Source: Vibrio neonatus
Lineage (GTDB): Bacteria > Pseudomonadota > Gammaproteobacteria > Enterobacterales > Vibrionaceae
Direction of reading: 5' to 3'
Assembly (NCBI RefSeq): GCF_024346975.1
Contig: NZ_AP024885.1
Location: forward strand, 1,922,001-1,986,000
Length of the DNA: 64,000 nucleotides
Numbering within the stretch: position 1 is the first letter of the stretch; each line of letters opens with the position of its first letter. This document shows, piece after piece, positions 1 to 8,837 of the stretch. The notes beneath the pieces were generated by a model. It did no database searches. It saw only the letters and a list, made by a program, of their open reading frames with translations, and was not told where the DNA came from. A program made the position numbers and the translations under genes.

Positions 1-1113
1 TGGATGATTTGCCACTGTCAGTGTTTCGACCTGATCTTCAGGGAAGTTTTCAATCACAATCTTAACCGGCTCTAGCACCGCCATTGCACGAGGTGCATTT
101 TCGTTAAGATCGTCACGAACACAAGACTCTAAAGAACCAAATTCAATCATGTTCTCTTGTTTTGTTACGCCGATACGTTTACAAAACTCACGAATAGAAG
201 CCGGAGTAAAGCCACGACGACGCAGACCAGAAATAGTCGGCATACGTGGATCATCCCAACCATTAACCAAGTTTTCAGACACAAGTTGGCTTAGCTTACG
301 CTTAGACATAACTGTGTATTCAAGGTTAAGGCGGCTGAACTCATACTGGTGTGGTTGAGTTTCGATAGTGATGTTTTCCAACACCCAATCGTACAGACGA
401 CGGTTGTCTTGGAACTCAAGTGTACATAGTGAGTGAGTAATGCCTTCTAGCGCATCCGAAATACAGTGCGTGAAGTCGTACATTGGGTAAATGCACCATT
501 TATCACCTGTTTGGTGATGGTGAGCAAAGCGTACACGATATAAAACAGGATCGCGCATCACCATAAATGATGAGCTCATATCAATCTTAGCACGCAGACA
601 AGCCGCACCTTCAGCAAAGCCACCAGCACGCATTTTTTCAAATAGTGCTAAGTTTTCTTCTACAGAGCGAGTACGGTATGGGCTTTCTTTACCGGGAGCG
701 GTCAAAGTGCCACGGTATTCACGAATCTCATCAGCACTTAGCTCTTCAACGTACGCTAAGCCTTTATTAATCAGTTCAATGGCATACGCATGCAACTGAT
801 CAAAATAGTTAGATGAATAACAAATTTCACCAGACCAATCAAAGCCTAACCATTGCACGTCACTTTTGATTGAATCAACGTATTCAATGTCTTCTTTTTC
901 AGGGTTAGTATCATCAAAGCGCAAGTTACACTGACCTTGATAATCTTGAGCAATACCAAAGTTTAGACAGATCGATTTAGCGTGCCCGATATGCAGGTAG
1001 CCGTTTGGCTCTGGCGGGAAACGAGTATGCACGCTGCTGTGTTTACCATCCGCGATATCTTTATCGATAATCTGACGGATAAAATTCGATGGTCGAGCCT
1101 CAGCTTCACTCAT
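1..1113 (-). CDS. glnS: Glutaminyl-tRNA synthetase, 3' end outside window (partial)
   Basis: Class I aminoacyl-tRNA synthetase that charges tRNA-Gln in the cytoplasm. The first 371 codons are open from an ATG at 1113 to the window edge; the family is about 550 residues, so the C-terminal anticodon-binding part is missing. The HIGH signature is at residues 41-44, after PPEPNGYL, and a KMSKS-type VMSKRKL is near residue 268. The N-terminus [11 protein letters not shown] is typical of the family. It is followed on the left by unseen sequence; nagE lies upstream on the same strand, separated by a terminator. Only the window edge truncates it; no internal stop was seen. Confidence 0.97.
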   Translation of the reverse strand, partial: MSEAEARPSNFIRQIIDKDIADGKHSSVHTRFPPEPNGYLHIGHAKSICLNFGIAQDYQGQCNLRFDDTNPEKEDIEYVDSIKSDVQWLGFDWSGEICYSSNYFDQLHAYAIELINKGLAYVEELSADEIREYRGTLTAPGKESPYRTRSVEENLALFEKMRAGGFAEGAACLRAKIDMSSSFMVMRDPVLYRVRFAHHHQTGDKWCIYPMYDFTHCISDALEGITHSLCTLEFQDNRRLYDWVLENITIETQPHQYEFSRLNLEYTVMSKRKLSQLVSENLVNGWDDPRMPTISGLRRRGFTPASIREFCKRIGVTKQENMIEFGSLESCVRDDLNENAPRAMAVLEPVKIVIENFPEDQVETLTVANHP

Positions 1114-1204
1114 CTATAGCACCTCATGGTTCAATTTTGCGAATATATTGTTATGACCTTACATTGTATTCGCCTCATTAATGAAATCTAGATGTTTATG
1201 TTCT

Positions 1205-1240
1205 AAAAAGTAAAAAAAATGCCTCCCGAAGGAGGCATAA
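1205..1240 (-). terminator. Rho-independent terminator of nagE
   Basis: The stem TGCCTCC/GGAGGCA (1220-1226 and 1231-1237) has a 4-nt loop. Read on the minus strand it is followed by a run of eight T. It lies just after the nagE stop and before glnS, so the two same-strand genes are probably separate transcripts. Confidence 0.85.
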
Positions 1241-1264
1241 GGACAATAATGAACTGTTATTGAA

Positions 1265-2758
1265 TTAAGATGGAAGTTCTACTGCTGTTAAATCAGCATC
1301 TGCAGGGATTTGTTTCATTTCGCCTGCTACGATTTCAGCTAGAGGACCTAGGATAACTTGAACGTTATTTGAACCTAGTTTCACCACGCCCATCGCACCT
1401 AAATCTTTCAGTATTTTCTCGTTTACAACACTTGTGTCGTTCAGTGTTAGACGTAGACGAGTGATACATGCGTCGATTGATGAAATGTTGTCATGACCAC
1501 CTAGTGCTTTTAGGTACTGTTTTGCAAGCTCAGAAGAGTTTGAAGAACCAGTTACTGTTGATGCTTCACCTTCGTCATCTTCACGGCCTGGAGTTTTAAG
1601 ACCAAACTTAACGATAACTGTGCGGAACACTGCGTAGTAAATACCGAAGAACGCAACACCTTGAAGGATTAGCATGTACCAGTCTTTCGCCAGTGGGTTA
1701 CGGCTAGAAAGAACCATATCCACAAGACCTGCCGAGAAACCAAAGCCTGCAATCCACTGCATTTGTGCTGCGATGAATACAGAGATACCTGTTAGTACTG
1801 CGTGCAGAACGTATAGGCCTGGTGCTAGGAACATGAATGAGAATTCTAGTGGCTCAGTAACACCTGTGAAGAAAGATGCGAAGCCCGCTGCAATCATGAT
1901 AGATGCAACTTTCTCTTTATGCTTAGACTTAGAAGTGTGGTAGATAGCCAATGCTGCGCCCGGTAGACCGAACATCATAATTGGGAAGAAACCTGCTTGG
2001 TACATACCTGTAACACCTAGTGTTGCAGTACCTTCAGCAATAGATTTCGCGCCGCCTAGGAAGTTAGGGATATCGTTAATACCTGCAACGTCAAACCAGA
2101 ATACTGAGTTCAATGCGTGGTGTAGACCGATTGGAATAAGTAGACGGTTAAAGAACGCGTAGATACCAGCACCTACAGAACCCATGTCTTGAATAGACTC
2201 ACCGAAGTGTACAAGGCCACCGTAGATTGCAGGCCATACATACATAAGTACGAATGCCATTACAATACCAGCAAACGAAGTCAAGATAGGAACTAAACGC
2301 TTACCAGAGAAGAACGCCAACGCTTTGTGGAGTTCAACGGTAGAGAAGCGGTTATAGATTTCAGCAGAGATAATACCCACAAGGATACCGACAAACTGGT
2401 TTTGGATTTTACCAAATGCTGCTGGAACTGCATCGCCGCTGATTCCTTGAATCTGCGCCACTGCTCCAGGTGATAATAGTGTAGTTACAACATACATCAT
2501 AACTAAGCCAGAAAGTGCTGCTGCACCGTCTTTGTCTTTTGACATACCGTAAGCAACACCAACGGCGAATAGCCACGACATGTTATCAATGATTGCTGCA
2601 CCGGCTTTGATTAGGAAGCCAGCCATTGGGCTGTTACCACCCCAACCGGTTGGGTCAATCCAGTAACCAATACCCATTAATATTGCTGCTGCTGGTAGGG
2701 TAGCAACTGGCACCATCAGTGCCTTACCTACCTTCTGTAAATATCCAAGAATGTTCAC
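1265..2758 (-). CDS. nagE: N-acetylglucosamine PTS permease, EIICB
   Basis: Inner-membrane permease that imports and phosphorylates N-acetylglucosamine. Residues 1 to about 390 form the hydrophobic IIC domain; a short polar linker leads to a IIB domain with the phospho-cysteine in CITRLRL (C431). At 497 aa it lacks the IIA domain that makes E. coli NagE about 650 aa, so it needs a separate EIIA, and crr at 31388 can supply one. The start is GTG at 2758, preceded by a strong AGGAGG. It is divergent from nagA-nagC across a 464-bp region with NagC-like sites. A glucose-type EIICB is the alternative, but the nag neighbours argue for GlcNAc. Confidence 0.95.
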   Translation of the reverse strand: MNILGYLQKVGKALMVPVATLPAAAILMGIGYWIDPTGWGGNSPMAGFLIKAGAAIIDNMSWLFAVGVAYGMSKDKDGAAALSGLVMMYVVTTLLSPGAVAQIQGISGDAVPAAFGKIQNQFVGILVGIISAEIYNRFSTVELHKALAFFSGKRLVPILTSFAGIVMAFVLMYVWPAIYGGLVHFGESIQDMGSVGAGIYAFFNRLLIPIGLHHALNSVFWFDVAGINDIPNFLGGAKSIAEGTATLGVTGMYQAGFFPIMMFGLPGAALAIYHTSKSKHKEKVASIMIAAGFASFFTGVTEPLEFSFMFLAPGLYVLHAVLTGISVFIAAQMQWIAGFGFSAGLVDMVLSSRNPLAKDWYMLILQGVAFFGIYYAVFRTVIVKFGLKTPGREDDEGEASTVTGSSNSSELAKQYLKALGGHDNISSIDACITRLRLTLNDTSVVNEKILKDLGAMGVVKLGSNNVQVILGPLAEIVAGEMKQIPADADLTAVELPS

Positions 2759-2833
2759 GTTACTTCTCCTCCTGAGGAACCTGTTAAAACTTTTTTTAGT
2801 AAATTAATTTAGTCCTCTTCATCTTAAAGAGAT

Positions 2834-2853
2834 AATTTTGCGTCGCAAATTAA
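2834..2853. promoter_or_regulatory. NagC/Mlc-type operator, nagE-proximal
   Basis: The core TTTGCG-T-CGCAAA (2837-2849) is a perfect 13-bp palindrome inside an A/T-rich flank (AATTTTGCGTCGCAAATTAA), which resembles NagC/Mlc boxes in enterobacteria. It sits about 80 bp upstream of the nagE start in the nagE/nagA divergent region, and nagC itself lies 1.5 kb away. The factor is inferred. Confidence 0.7.
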
Positions 2854-2865
2854 AACCCTATAAAG

Positions 2866-2881
2866 TGTGATGAGTATCATA
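2866..2881. promoter_or_regulatory. CRP-like site between nagE and nagA
   Basis: TGTGA-N6-TCATA matches nine of ten conserved positions of the CRP consensus TGTGA-N6-TCACA. It lies next to the NagC-like palindrome, as expected for a catabolite-controlled PTS gene. No transcription start is known. Confidence 0.6.
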
Positions 2882-2969
2882 TGAAAACGAAGACCTAAAC
2901 AGATTTTGTTACCTAGATCATAAAACTTATTTCACTATATAAAATAACTGTTTTTTTCAGTATACTCAT

Positions 2970-2984
2970 TTTTATTAAATAAAA
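2970..2984. promoter_or_regulatory. A/T palindrome, possible second NagC operator
   Basis: TTTTATT-A-AATAAAA is a perfect 15-bp palindrome whose centre is 134 bp from the centre of the first NagC-like box. In E. coli NagC binds paired operators and loops the DNA between nagE and nagB; a similar arrangement is possible. It lacks the central GC of the first site, so it could simply be A/T-rich promoter DNA. Confidence 0.4.
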
Positions 2985-3222
2985 TTAAATCTCAATTAGG
3001 TGTTCTTTAGAGACTTATCAGAGAAAAACAAGTGTCAGACTAAACCTGAACAGCAGAGAACATATTGTCAATGCAATCAATGAGTTTAGTCCTACACTAT
3101 GTATAAATTTGTCTATAAGTTTCTGACTAGAGAAGTGCGATAGCACGCACATTGAAGGCCTATGAACCGTTTTACGAATTAGAAGCACATAACATCAAAC
3201 ATTTTTATCAGGAGATGCAAAC

Positions 3223-4359
3223 ATGTATGCATTAACCAACTGTACCGTATATACCGGTAGCGACATCTTATACAACCACGCCGTCGTCATCGAAGATGAT
3301 CGTATTAAAGCCGTTTGCCCAGAGCAAGACGTTGATCAAAGCATTGAACGCATTGATCTTAACGGTGCAAACTTAAGCCCAGGCTTTATCGACGTACAGT
3401 TAAACGGCTGTGGTGGCGTGATGCTTAATGATGCTATCTCTCCTGAAACGCTACAAACAATGCACAACGCAAACCTAAAATCTGGATGTACAAGCTTTTT
3501 ACCGACCTTGATCACCTCTTCAGATGAAAATATGCGCTCTGCTATTGAAGCTCAAAAACAATTCCAAGAGAAAAATGCTCATCAATCTTTAGGTTTGCAC
3601 CTTGAAGGCCCATACCTAAACGTTGCTCGCAAAGGCATTCACACTGAATCTTTCATTCGACAATCTGACGATGAGATGATTGATTTCATCTGCCAGCATG
3701 CTGATATGGTGGTAAAAGTGACCTTAGCGCCAGAGCAAAATAACCCAGAGCATATCACTCGCCTAACTGAAGCTGGCATCGTGGTCTCTATCGGACACAC
3801 AGCAGCCACCTACCAACAAGCAAGAGATAGCTTTGAGCAAGGCATCACCTTTGCCACTCACCTATTCAATGCAATGACGCCTGTTACCGTTCGTGAGCCA
3901 GGTGTGGTGGGCGCTATTTTTGATACGCCTGATGTATACGCTGGCATTATTGTTGATGGACACCACGTCAACTACGCCAATATTCGTATGGCGAAAAAGC
4001 TTAAAGGTGACAAATTAGTCTTGGTGACTGATGCTACTGCACCTGCTGGCGCAGATATGGATCAATTTAATTTTGTTGGCAATACCGTGTATGTTCGCGA
4101 CGGTGTCTGTGTTGGCGCAGATGGCACTTTAGGTGGCTCAGCTCTAACAATGATTGAAGCGGTAGAGAACTGTGTGAAACACGCTGGATTTGCTTTAGAT
4201 GAAACTTTACGTATGGCAACGCTATATCCTGCCAAAGCAATTGGCCTAGATCATAAGCTAGGACGTGTAAAAACTGGTATGATAGCAAACCTTACAATTT
4301 TTAATCGCAACTTTAACGTTGAAGGGACCGTAGTAAACGGTCAATTTACAAAAGGATAG
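3223..4359 (+). CDS. nagA: N-acetylglucosamine-6-phosphate deacetylase
   Basis: Cytoplasmic amidohydrolase converting GlcNAc-6-P to glucosamine-6-P and acetate, the step after NagE uptake. Visible family motifs are HLEGPYL (about residue 126), the metal-ligand regions SIGHTAA and ATHLFNAM, and the catalytic VTDATAPAG. The length of 378 aa is normal. The start is preceded by a CAGGAG ribosome site. nagC begins 2 nt after the stop, so nagA and nagC form an operon. No nagB (deaminase) is next to it, unlike the E. coli nagBACD cluster; it must lie elsewhere. Confidence 0.96.
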   Translation: MYALTNCTVYTGSDILYNHAVVIEDDRIKAVCPEQDVDQSIERIDLNGANLSPGFIDVQLNGCGGVMLNDAISPETLQTMHNANLKSGCTSFLPTLITSSDENMRSAIEAQKQFQEKNAHQSLGLHLEGPYLNVARKGIHTESFIRQSDDEMIDFICQHADMVVKVTLAPEQNNPEHITRLTEAGIVVSIGHTAATYQQARDSFEQGITFATHLFNAMTPVTVREPGVVGAIFDTPDVYAGIIVDGHHVNYANIRMAKKLKGDKLVLVTDATAPAGADMDQFNFVGNTVYVRDGVCVGADGTLGGSALTMIEAVENCVKHAGFALDETLRMATLYPAKAIGLDHKLGRVKTGMIANLTIFNRNFNVEGTVVNGQFTKG

Positions 4360-4361
4360 TT

Positions 4362-5582
4362 ATGACAGGCGGACAAATTGGCAACGTTGACCTTGTAAAA
4401 CAGCTAAATAGTGCAGCTGTTTATCGTCTAATCGACCAACAAGGGCCTATTTCTCGAATTCAGATCGCCGAATTGAGCCATTTAGCACCAGCAAGTGTTA
4501 CTAAGATCACTCGACAATTATTAGAGTACAACTTCGTACAAGAAGTTGCCCAGCAAGCCTCTACCGGTGGCAGGCGGGCGATCTCATTAACCACACAGGT
4601 GACTCAATTCCATTCTATCGCGGTTCGAGTGGGTAGGGATTACATCCAATTGTCCTTGCATGATTTGAGTGGTGAGGTTCTAACCAAAACAGAATCTTCC
4701 ATTCAATACAGCAACCAAGATCAATTAGTTGGTCAACTCATTGATAAAATAAAACTATTCAAGGCAAGCCTTGAAGGCTCTGACTACCAACTAATTGCCA
4801 TCGGCGTCACTTTGCCCGGCCTAGTTAACCCCGATGAAGGTGAAGTGCAGTACATGCCAAACACCAAAATCGACCACTTACCTTTAGGTAAAATTCTACA
4901 AGAACAATTCCAACTAGAATGTTTTGTCGGTAATGACATTCGCGCCATGGCACTTGCTGAGCATTACTTTGGCGCCACCCGCGATTGTATGGACTCTGTG
5001 CTGATCAGTGTGCACCGAGGTACAGGTTCGGGCATTATGGCCGGAGGGCAGGTCTTTTTAGGTTCAAATCGAAATGTCGGTGAAATCGGACATATTCAAA
5101 TTGATCCACTGGGTGAGCAATGCCAATGTGGTAACTTTGGTTGTTTAGAAACCGTTGCCGCTAACCCTGCCATCATCAAAGGCGTTAAAACTCGCCTAGC
5201 AAGAGGCTATAATTCTACCCTCTCTGATGAACCGAACATTACGATAAAAACCATTTGTGATCATGCACTTCTTGGTGATGCACTGGCTACACAGAGCATT
5301 GTTCGTGTCGGTGTTCAACTGGGTAAAGCCATTGCAATTGTAATAAACCTATTTAATCCGCAAAAAATCGTTTTAGCGGGTGATATTACAGCGGCAAAAG
5401 AGTTATTATTCCCTGCAATTCAAAGGAATGTGAACAGCCAGTCATTAACAGCGTTTCATAAAGACCTACCTATTGTTTCATCTGAACTCGATCAGTTCCC
5501 GACTATGGGTGCTTTTGCAATGGTAAAACGTGCGATGTTAAACGGTATGTTGCTACAAAAACTAATGGATTCAGCACACTAG
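4362..5582 (+). CDS. nagC: ROK-family repressor of N-acetylglucosamine genes
   Basis: Transcriptional repressor with an N-terminal helix-turn-helix (about residues 18-60, ISRIQIAELSHLAPASVTKI) and a ROK sugar-kinase-like domain. The ROK zinc motif CQCGNFGC is present after HIQIDPLG. At 406 aa it matches NagC/Mlc. NagC normally senses GlcNAc-6-P, and it is co-transcribed with nagA, so it is probably autoregulated through the palindromes in the nagE-nagA gap. Mlc is the closest alternative; the operon context favours NagC. Confidence 0.94.
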   Translation: MTGGQIGNVDLVKQLNSAAVYRLIDQQGPISRIQIAELSHLAPASVTKITRQLLEYNFVQEVAQQASTGGRRAISLTTQVTQFHSIAVRVGRDYIQLSLHDLSGEVLTKTESSIQYSNQDQLVGQLIDKIKLFKASLEGSDYQLIAIGVTLPGLVNPDEGEVQYMPNTKIDHLPLGKILQEQFQLECFVGNDIRAMALAEHYFGATRDCMDSVLISVHRGTGSGIMAGGQVFLGSNRNVGEIGHIQIDPLGEQCQCGNFGCLETVAANPAIIKGVKTRLARGYNSTLSDEPNITIKTICDHALLGDALATQSIVRVGVQLGKAIAIVINLFNPQKIVLAGDITAAKELLFPAIQRNVNSQSLTAFHKDLPIVSSELDQFPTMGAFAMVKRAMLNGMLLQKLMDSAH

Positions 5583-5646
5583 CTATTCGCAGACTCGTTT
5601 GCGGTTGAGCGGTTGCTGACCCTCAACCACTTCGAGACTGCATAAA

Positions 5647-7248
5647 ATGGACATAATGCTCATCTGTGGCGCTTTTTTAGCGGGATTTATCGCCCAAAGA
5701 TGTAACCTTCCCCCTTTAGTCGGCTTTTTACTGGCGGGCTTTACTCTCAATGCCTTTGGTTTTGAAAGCAACAACGCCATTAGTGAAATTGCCGATCTTG
5801 GCGTGACCTTACTGCTATTTACTATCGGTTTAAAACTGGACGTCAAAGTCCTGCTCTCTAAAGAAATTTGGGGAGGCGCTACGCTACACAATGTGGCCTC
5901 AACTGCTTTCTTCAGCCTATGTCTATTTGGACTGCAAGCAATTGGCGTAAGCCTGTTTGCTGATATGCCCTTTTCTCAACTGGTCATTTTAGGCTTTGCA
6001 CTGTCATTCTCTAGTACCGTATTTGCCATAAAAGCATTGCAGGACAACGGCGAAATCAACTCCACCTACGGAAGCATGGCGATTGGTATCTTAGTCATGC
6101 AAGATATCTTTGCGGTGGCATTTCTGACCGTATCCACGGGAAAAATCCCTGAATGGTACGCCATTTTCTTATTTGCTCTGCCGATAGTCCGTCCTTTGTT
6201 TTATAAAGTACTGGATAAAGTGGGACACGGTGAGTTACTGGTGTTATGCGGCATCTTTTTCGCATTGGTGCTTGGCGTAGGATTATTTGAGCTTGTCGGC
6301 GTTAAAGGTGACTTAGGCGCCTTGGTTATCGGCATGCTGTTGGCGGGTCATAAAAAAGCATCCGAGTTATCTAAGTCACTGTTTAACTTAAAAGAAATGT
6401 TCTTGGTCTGTTTTTTCTTAAACATTGGACTTTCCGAACAACCGACAATGGCAGGGTTAATACTTGCTCTAGTATTTATGCTCCTGCTACCGGCAAAAGG
6501 GCTTTTATACTACGTCATCTTAGATAGGTTCAAATTCCGCATTCGCACCTCCCTGCTCACCTCTTTAACTCTGTTCAACTACAGTGAATTTGGTTTAATC
6601 GTCGGTGGACTGGCGTATAAAGAAGGTTGGATTTCTGGAGACATTATGGTTTCCATCGCGCTAGCGGTCTCTATCTCCTTTGTTTTGGCCGCACCGTTAA
6701 ATCGCTTTAGTAATGGGATTTATCGCCGCAGCGCAACTTGGCTTAAAGAACACAGTGATAGCAAAATCCATATTCGAGATCAGGCTATCAATATCGGGCA
6801 GTCGCAAATCTTAGTGCTCGGGATGGGGCGTATAGGAACCGGAGCCTATGATGAGCTCAGTGAACGTCACGGCGATATCTGTCTTGGCATAGAAATACGC
6901 AACGATACCTCTGAGCATCACGCCAAGCAGCAACGAAATATTCTCTGTGGTGACGTGACCGATTCCGATTTTTGGGAAAAAGTGCAGAATTTAGAACAAG
7001 TTAAGTTGATATTGCTCGCTATTCCGAACAATAAAGGTAACCGTTACGCATTGGAACAATTAAGGTTAAGAGGTTATACAGGCAAAATTGCGGCGATTGC
7101 AGAATATCAAGATCAGGTAGATCAATTCATAGAATTAGGCGCAGACGCGGCGTTTAATATCTATCGAGAAGCTGGCAGCGGTTTTGCTCGCCATGTATGT
7201 GACACTTTATCGCCTCAATTTGCATCTCAAAATAATCTGAAACAGTGA
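5647..7248 (+). CDS. CPA2-family monovalent cation:proton antiporter with RCK domain
   Basis: Inner-membrane antiporter of the KefB/KefC type. About twelve hydrophobic segments fill residues 1-350. The QD pair typical of CPA2 exchangers is at 152-153 (MQDIFAV). A cytosolic RCK/TrkA-N nucleotide-binding domain begins near 386 with GMGRIGTGAYD. It ends at 533 aa without a TrkA-C domain. It likely exchanges K+ or Na+ for H+; the ion cannot be told from sequence. It starts 64 nt after nagC on the same strand, so read-through from nagAC is possible, though no functional link is evident. Confidence 0.88.
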   Translation: MDIMLICGAFLAGFIAQRCNLPPLVGFLLAGFTLNAFGFESNNAISEIADLGVTLLLFTIGLKLDVKVLLSKEIWGGATLHNVASTAFFSLCLFGLQAIGVSLFADMPFSQLVILGFALSFSSTVFAIKALQDNGEINSTYGSMAIGILVMQDIFAVAFLTVSTGKIPEWYAIFLFALPIVRPLFYKVLDKVGHGELLVLCGIFFALVLGVGLFELVGVKGDLGALVIGMLLAGHKKASELSKSLFNLKEMFLVCFFLNIGLSEQPTMAGLILALVFMLLLPAKGLLYYVILDRFKFRIRTSLLTSLTLFNYSEFGLIVGGLAYKEGWISGDIMVSIALAVSISFVLAAPLNRFSNGIYRRSATWLKEHSDSKIHIRDQAINIGQSQILVLGMGRIGTGAYDELSERHGDICLGIEIRNDTSEHHAKQQRNILCGDVTDSDFWEKVQNLEQVKLILLAIPNNKGNRYALEQLRLRGYTGKIAAIAEYQDQVDQFIELGADAAFNIYREAGSGFARHVCDTLSPQFASQNNLKQ

Positions 7249-7495
7249 TATTAACCACGAAATTTATGCAACATAGCACGTAATTTATGCTCAATAGCAA
7301 AGTAATATGTTTGATAAGTCATTATTATATAATCAAAAATTACAATACAGCCATCGAACGTTGTAACTGTTAGGATAATCAGCTATTGGTATTCGATAAC
7401 TTAAAATACCCAGCTTTCCTTATTGGCTTAGAGCTTAGTTTTCCACACTTTAAAGATGAGCTAAGTTCTAGTCGTAATACCATTATCGAGAACAC

Positions 7496-8668
7496 ATGGA
7501 CAAAGTGACCAGCACTCTCTCAAACTTACAGCAAGTTCAATTTCAAAACTTTATTACGAGCTACAATCGTAAACAGTTAAGAATATGGCTCCCTATTATC
7601 GCCCTGTGTTTATTTACATTTGGGCTCGTTATGCCGTTGTGGAGCCCGAAAAGTGCACTGCTTGATTCTGCAACCGATTTACAACACTTCCGTGATTATC
7701 TGTTGTTTTTAGGTCCATTCACCTGCTTGTTAATTTGGTTTTTTATCCCTCGTCTGCCATTTAGCAACAGCTACAACATACTATATCTGTTTTTAACCAC
7801 TTGTATATTAACCATTTTTCACGCGGCATTAATTAGCCATTCGTACACCCTTGCGCCTATTTCCGTCATTATGATCACCGCTTTAGTGAAAGTGACCATA
7901 CTCAAAAGCCGCGAAATCGCTATTATTTATGGCAGTAGTATTGTCTGTGGCTGTGCCTTTGTTATGTGGCATCAAGAGCGCACGGATATCCTGAGCGTAC
8001 ATTTACTCGTTTCAAACTTAATCATCATTACTTGGTTGCTGTATTTAGGCAAAGATCACTACTCTTCGCAATTACTGACCTTTGTGCACAATCAGCAACA
8101 AAGTAAGGCGAAGAAACAAATCACCATGCAATTGATGGAGCTAGAAGCACAAAAAGTACAGCTTAAAGTGTTGCTTGGACGAGATACTCTGACCGGGTTG
8201 TATAATCGTCGTTACTTTGACCAACAACTTCTAGAAGAAATTCAACGTGCCACTCGTGCCAAGTCCCCCCTTGGGCTACTGATTATAGATATCGATTATT
8301 TTAAAATGGTCAATGACGCATTAGGCCATCAAATTGGTGATGCGTACTTAAAGAAAGTCGCTATCGCCCTAAACCAAACCTGCCGCCGAGAAATAGACAC
8401 TGTGGCTCGATTTGGCGGGGAAGAGTTTGTTATTTTGCTGCCTAATACCGACACCAAGGGGTTAACCCTGCTGTGCAACAGATTGCTACAAGCCGTATCT
8501 GAACTCAATATTCCTCACCCCAACCAATCTAAATTGACGATTAGTATTGGCGGCTGTCAATTTGATGAAGCCACAATGAACAGTGCCCAATTTTTTGAAA
8601 ATGCCGACCAAGCTTTATATCAAGTGAAAACTTCTGGACGTAACAACTTTATGATCCATACTAGTTAA
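7496..8668 (+). CDS. Membrane-bound diguanylate cyclase (GGDEF)
   Basis: Makes cyclic di-GMP from two GTP. About six transmembrane segments occupy residues 30-185, followed by a short coiled region (200-228) and a GGDEF domain from DTLTGLYNRR to the end. The catalytic signature is GGEEF at 307-311. The inhibitory I-site RxxD (R298-D301) lies five residues before it, so the enzyme should be active and product-inhibited. There is no EAL domain. The N-terminal membrane module resembles no sensor I can name. It stands alone between the antiporter and asnB and has its own terminator. Confidence 0.93.
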   Translation: MDKVTSTLSNLQQVQFQNFITSYNRKQLRIWLPIIALCLFTFGLVMPLWSPKSALLDSATDLQHFRDYLLFLGPFTCLLIWFFIPRLPFSNSYNILYLFLTTCILTIFHAALISHSYTLAPISVIMITALVKVTILKSREIAIIYGSSIVCGCAFVMWHQERTDILSVHLLVSNLIIITWLLYLGKDHYSSQLLTFVHNQQQSKAKKQITMQLMELEAQKVQLKVLLGRDTLTGLYNRRYFDQQLLEEIQRATRAKSPLGLLIIDIDYFKMVNDALGHQIGDAYLKKVAIALNQTCRREIDTVARFGGEEFVILLPNTDTKGLTLLCNRLLQAVSELNIPHPNQSKLTISIGGCQFDEATMNSAQFFENADQALYQVKTSGRNNFMIHTS

Positions 8669-8727
8669 CTGGTCTTTTTTACATCAGCAGTTAGAATCTA
8701 TCTATCAAACTAAAAGATTAATTAAAT

Positions 8728-8751
8728 GCCATCCATCTTAGGGTGGCTTTT
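8728..8751 (+). terminator. Terminator after the diguanylate cyclase
   Basis: Stem GCCATCC (8728-8734) pairs with GGGTGGC (8741-8747), one wobble pair, loop ATCTTA, then TTTTAC. It lies 60 nt after the cyclase stop and before asnB. The T-run is short. Confidence 0.6.
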
Positions 8752-8837
8752 ACTATCTAAATGTCGATTTGTGGGTTGCTTTTTTCACAAACAATGGCAA
8801 ATTAAACTTATATAAAGTGAATTTTTAAGGAAGAATT

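Noticed and set aside
149..358. Short plus-strand open frame at the left end
   Set aside because: It lies wholly inside the glnS coding sequence on the other strand.
1265..2758. NagE truncated by loss of its IIA domain
   Set aside because: The C-terminus is intact and IIA-less NagE is normal in vibrios, where Crr supplies the function.
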